DNA of 64,000 nucleotides from Ponticaulis sp. (GTDB lineage: Bacteria; Pseudomonadota; Alphaproteobacteria; Caulobacterales; Hyphomonadaceae): assembly GCA_002692725.1 (NCBI GenBank), contig NZLU01000025.1:186001-250000 (forward strand), read 5' to 3'. A program made the translations under genes and the position numbers. The notes beneath the pieces were generated by a model. The model saw only the letters and a program-made list of their open reading frames with translations. It was not told where the DNA came from and did no database searches. This document shows, one piece after another, positions 61,834 to 64,000 of the stretch (its first letter is position 1; every line of letters begins with the position of its first letter).

Positions 61834-61862
61834 CTAGATAAATATCGTAGTGGAGGAAATCG

Positions 61863-64000
61863 ATGAGGGCTGGTTTGAAGTTCGCCTCAATGGCGGCGTT
61901 GGCTTTTGCTATTCAGGGAAATTTGGCATACGCGCAGGACGATGATCCTGAGCGCATCTCAGAATCGTCTCAGGACGATACTTTTACTCAGGACACCGTT
62001 GTTGTTACGGGTTCCGCGATCCGCGGCACACCGGAAGACGCAGCGCTGCCTGTAAACGTCTATTCAGCTCAGGATCTTGAGCTTCAGGGTAGCCCAACGG
62101 GTCTTCAGTTTGCGAAAGAACTGACACAGTCCGGTCCGACGGTTGGTGAAGCCAACTATTTCGGCGGCGGTAACCTGACCGGGTCACCGAGCTTCAACCT
62201 TCGCGGTATTGGCGCTGATAAAACTCTGACGCTCCTTAACGGTCGTCGGATGAGCGAGAACCTCTCCAACATTCCGAGCATTGCGCTTCAGCGGACTGAG
62301 GTTCTGAAAGACGGTGCGGCCGTTATTTACGGTGCTGACGCAGTCGGCGGTGTTGTGAACTTCATCACAAAAACCGGATTTGAAGGTTTTGAAGCTCGCG
62401 GCAACTACAAGTATGTGAGCGACACCGACGGTGAATGGGATCTCGGTGCCATTTACGGTTGGGAGGGCGACAGCGCCAGCTTCCTTATTTCGGCTGAATG
62501 GGAGCACCGTTCGCGCCTCGAAACAGAAGACCGCGACTGGTCTTATGTTCCTTACACAGAAAACCCTGCGCCATGGTCGTCTCTGACCAACCTCGGCCTG
62601 TACTATCCGAAATCTGCGACAGGTTCATTCCTGTCAGGCGCAATCGCTGACTTTAACCAGTCCATGTGTGAAGCTCAGGATGGTGTTTATACTCCGAACG
62701 AAGCTCCTGGTGGCCAAGGCTGTCTCTATAACTACATCTCTTACTACAACCTCGTAGAAGATCAGGACATCTATCGGATTTATTCTCAGCTCGACACTGA
62801 GATTAACGAGAACATGAACTTCCACGTGGACTTCTCTTATGGCCAGGTGAAAGTTCCAGAACAGTTTGCGTCTCCGTCACTGCCGACGACCCAGGGGCCT
62901 GCTACAACGACTGGCGCAACCTTCCAGTACCGTGTTCCGGTCACAAACCCATTCGTCGCTGAATTTGCCAACCGTTCTGGTTGGGCTGCGAACCCATACT
63001 CAGCTTACACCAGTTTTTATGACATCCTGCTGCTTCGTCCTTTCGCGCACAATGGTAACCCTGTTGGCGGTCGTGGCGAAGGCTTCGGTAATGCGGCGTC
63101 TATCGACAACCAGGTCTGGCGCGTGTCTGCCAGCCTCGACGGTACGCTCGGTGAAGCGTTCGGTCCTGCGGAAGACATTGGCTACAATTTCGGCGTGACC
63201 TACAACGAGTCGATCTCAGCTTATAACGAGACAGATATTCTCGGTTTCCGTCTTCAGGAAGCCCTGAATGGTTTCGGTGGTCCGGCTTGTAACGCTCCAG
63301 ACCTCGACTCCTCGCAGCTGGGTACTCAGAACCCTGCAGCGGCCGGTGTTGGCGATTGTATGTGGTACAACCCGTTCTCGTCTGCTTATGCTAGCCAGCC
63401 GGAACTCGGCCTTGCAAACCCGAACTATGTTCCAGGCTCTGAGAACTCTGATGAGCTTGTGTCCTGGTTGTTCGGCGATCGTTTCGCTGAGACGAAGGTC
63501 AACAGCATCACGCTGGACGCAGTCTTTGACGGCGTACTTCCTGTGAACCTTCCAGGCGGTCAGGTCGGCTGGGCTGTTGGTAGCCAGGGCCGCATGATTG
63601 AGAGCCGTCAGTTTGTTCCTGGCGAGTTCTATAACGGCAACACACCATGTGCGTGGCCGGTCGGTCAGCGTCCACTGCCTAACGGACACCCTGACTTCAA
63701 CGGTTGTACTCTGAACGAGCCAGGTCCATTCGGCTTCTTCGGCACCAACCCACCTGATTACTATGACCAGCAGTCTTTCTCACTCTTCGGTGAGACCAGC
63801 CTGCCAATCACGGACGACATCAATGTTCAGGCAGCTGTTCGTCGTGAGGAATTCTCTGGTGGTCTGGGTGCAACCGTCTACAAGCTCTCTGGTAAGTGGC
63901 AGGTCATGGACCCGCTCGCATTCCGTGCCTCTTTTGGTACGAACTTCCAGGCTCCTCCGATCACTCTGCAGCCGGGTAACATTTCGAACGTTGTTCGCTC
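61863..64000 (+). CDS. TonB-dependent receptor, N-terminal part (3' end outside window)
   Basis: 712 codons, running off the right edge with no stop. GGAGG lies six bases before ATG 61863. Signal peptide (MRAGLKFASMAALAF to AYAQ, about 24), TonB box region TFTQDTVVVTGSAIRG, plug with SPSFNLRGIGADKTLTLLNGRR and VLKDGAAVIYGADAVGGVVNFITK, then long Cys-containing barrel loops (CEAQDGVY, GGQGCLYN). It is a large receptor (expected near 950-1000 residues), of the kind used for complex carbon sources in Caulobacterales-like bacteria. Its codon style and loops resemble the receptor fragment at 1-761. Confidence 0.95.
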   Translation, partial: MRAGLKFASMAALAFAIQGNLAYAQDDDPERISESSQDDTFTQDTVVVTGSAIRGTPEDAALPVNVYSAQDLELQGSPTGLQFAKELTQSGPTVGEANYFGGGNLTGSPSFNLRGIGADKTLTLLNGRRMSENLSNIPSIALQRTEVLKDGAAVIYGADAVGGVVNFITKTGFEGFEARGNYKYVSDTDGEWDLGAIYGWEGDSASFLISAEWEHRSRLETEDRDWSYVPYTENPAPWSSLTNLGLYYPKSATGSFLSGAIADFNQSMCEAQDGVYTPNEAPGGQGCLYNYISYYNLVEDQDIYRIYSQLDTEINENMNFHVDFSYGQVKVPEQFASPSLPTTQGPATTTGATFQYRVPVTNPFVAEFANRSGWAANPYSAYTSFYDILLLRPFAHNGNPVGGRGEGFGNAASIDNQVWRVSASLDGTLGEAFGPAEDIGYNFGVTYNESISAYNETDILGFRLQEALNGFGGPACNAPDLDSSQLGTQNPAAAGVGDCMWYNPFSSAYASQPELGLANPNYVPGSENSDELVSWLFGDRFAETKVNSITLDAVFDGVLPVNLPGGQVGWAVGSQGRMIESRQFVPGEFYNGNTPCAWPVGQRPLPNGHPDFNGCTLNEPGPFGFFGTNPPDYYDQQSFSLFGETSLPITDDINVQAAVRREEFSGGLGATVYKLSGKWQVMDPLAFRASFGTNFQAPPITLQPGNISNVVR

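Overview
The window comes from an alphaproteobacterial chromosome, most likely a marine or aquatic member of the Hyphomonadaceae/Caulobacterales (inference). The evidence is several TonB-dependent receptors (TBDRs), a DUF3450/TtpC-type TonB operon, the order thyA..folA..hflK-hflC-DUF2065-degP..serB-miaA-ilvI-ilvN-ilvC, a ppx/gppA-rlmE pair, and a circularly permuted two-piece tmRNA whose tag begins ANDNFAE. Base composition is moderately GC-rich. Gene density is high, and no transposase, integrase or CRISPR array was seen.

Layout. 1-3.9 kb: 3' end of a TBDR, a sulfotransferase-like gene, sppA and tRNA-Gln(UUG). 4.7-11.1 kb: a complete TonB energy-transduction operon (DUF3450, long ExbB/TtpC, ExbB, two ExbD, two TonB, a TPR protein) with a likely internal promoter before the second tonB. 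11.2-21.8 kb: oligopeptidase B-like lipoprotein, a secreted single TonB C-terminal-like domain, msrB, a C-methyltransferase, an Old Yellow Enzyme, a Ser/Thr-rich exported protein, DUF4169, an SDR, a DMT permease and two DUF3617-like proteins. 22-32.6 kb: branched-chain amino acid genes ilvI-ilvN-ilvC on the minus strand, preceded by a Leu/Val-rich leader peptide and terminator (attenuator), then miaA, serB, a DegP-type protease, DUF2065, hflC, hflK and mrp. 32.7-39.2 kb: a 2OG-Fe(II) oxygenase and a degenerate nucleotidyltransferase-fold protein, folA, a VUT permease, an orphan Flp pilin, a universal stress protein, thyA and a TadG-like vWA protein. 39.2-39.5 kb: permuted ssrA (tmRNA) with a possible LexA box in front. 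39.7-42.5 kb: a MaoC hydratase, a glycine-zipper protein with a Tyr-rich prion-like core, and a crotonase.

42.5-51.3 kb is the most unusual region. A minus-strand operon (patatin phospholipase, three-TM protein, 659-aa protein of unknown family, lipoprotein, SH3-amidase) stands back to back with a membrane TrkA-N/RyR-domain protein. It may be an uncharacterised envelope or signalling/conflict module.

51.4-64 kb: a CNT nucleoside transporter next to a TBDR, a GST, a 35-aa membrane peptide, a PaaI thioesterase, a DUF2807 lipoprotein divergent from an acyl-CoA dehydrogenase across a region of stacked inverted repeats, a small membrane protein, maiA, hspQ, ppx/gppA, rlmE, and the 5' part of another large TBDR that runs off the end.

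Start sites were moved inward from the longest possible frame where a Shine-Dalgarno sequence, a signal peptide or a neighbouring gene supports it.
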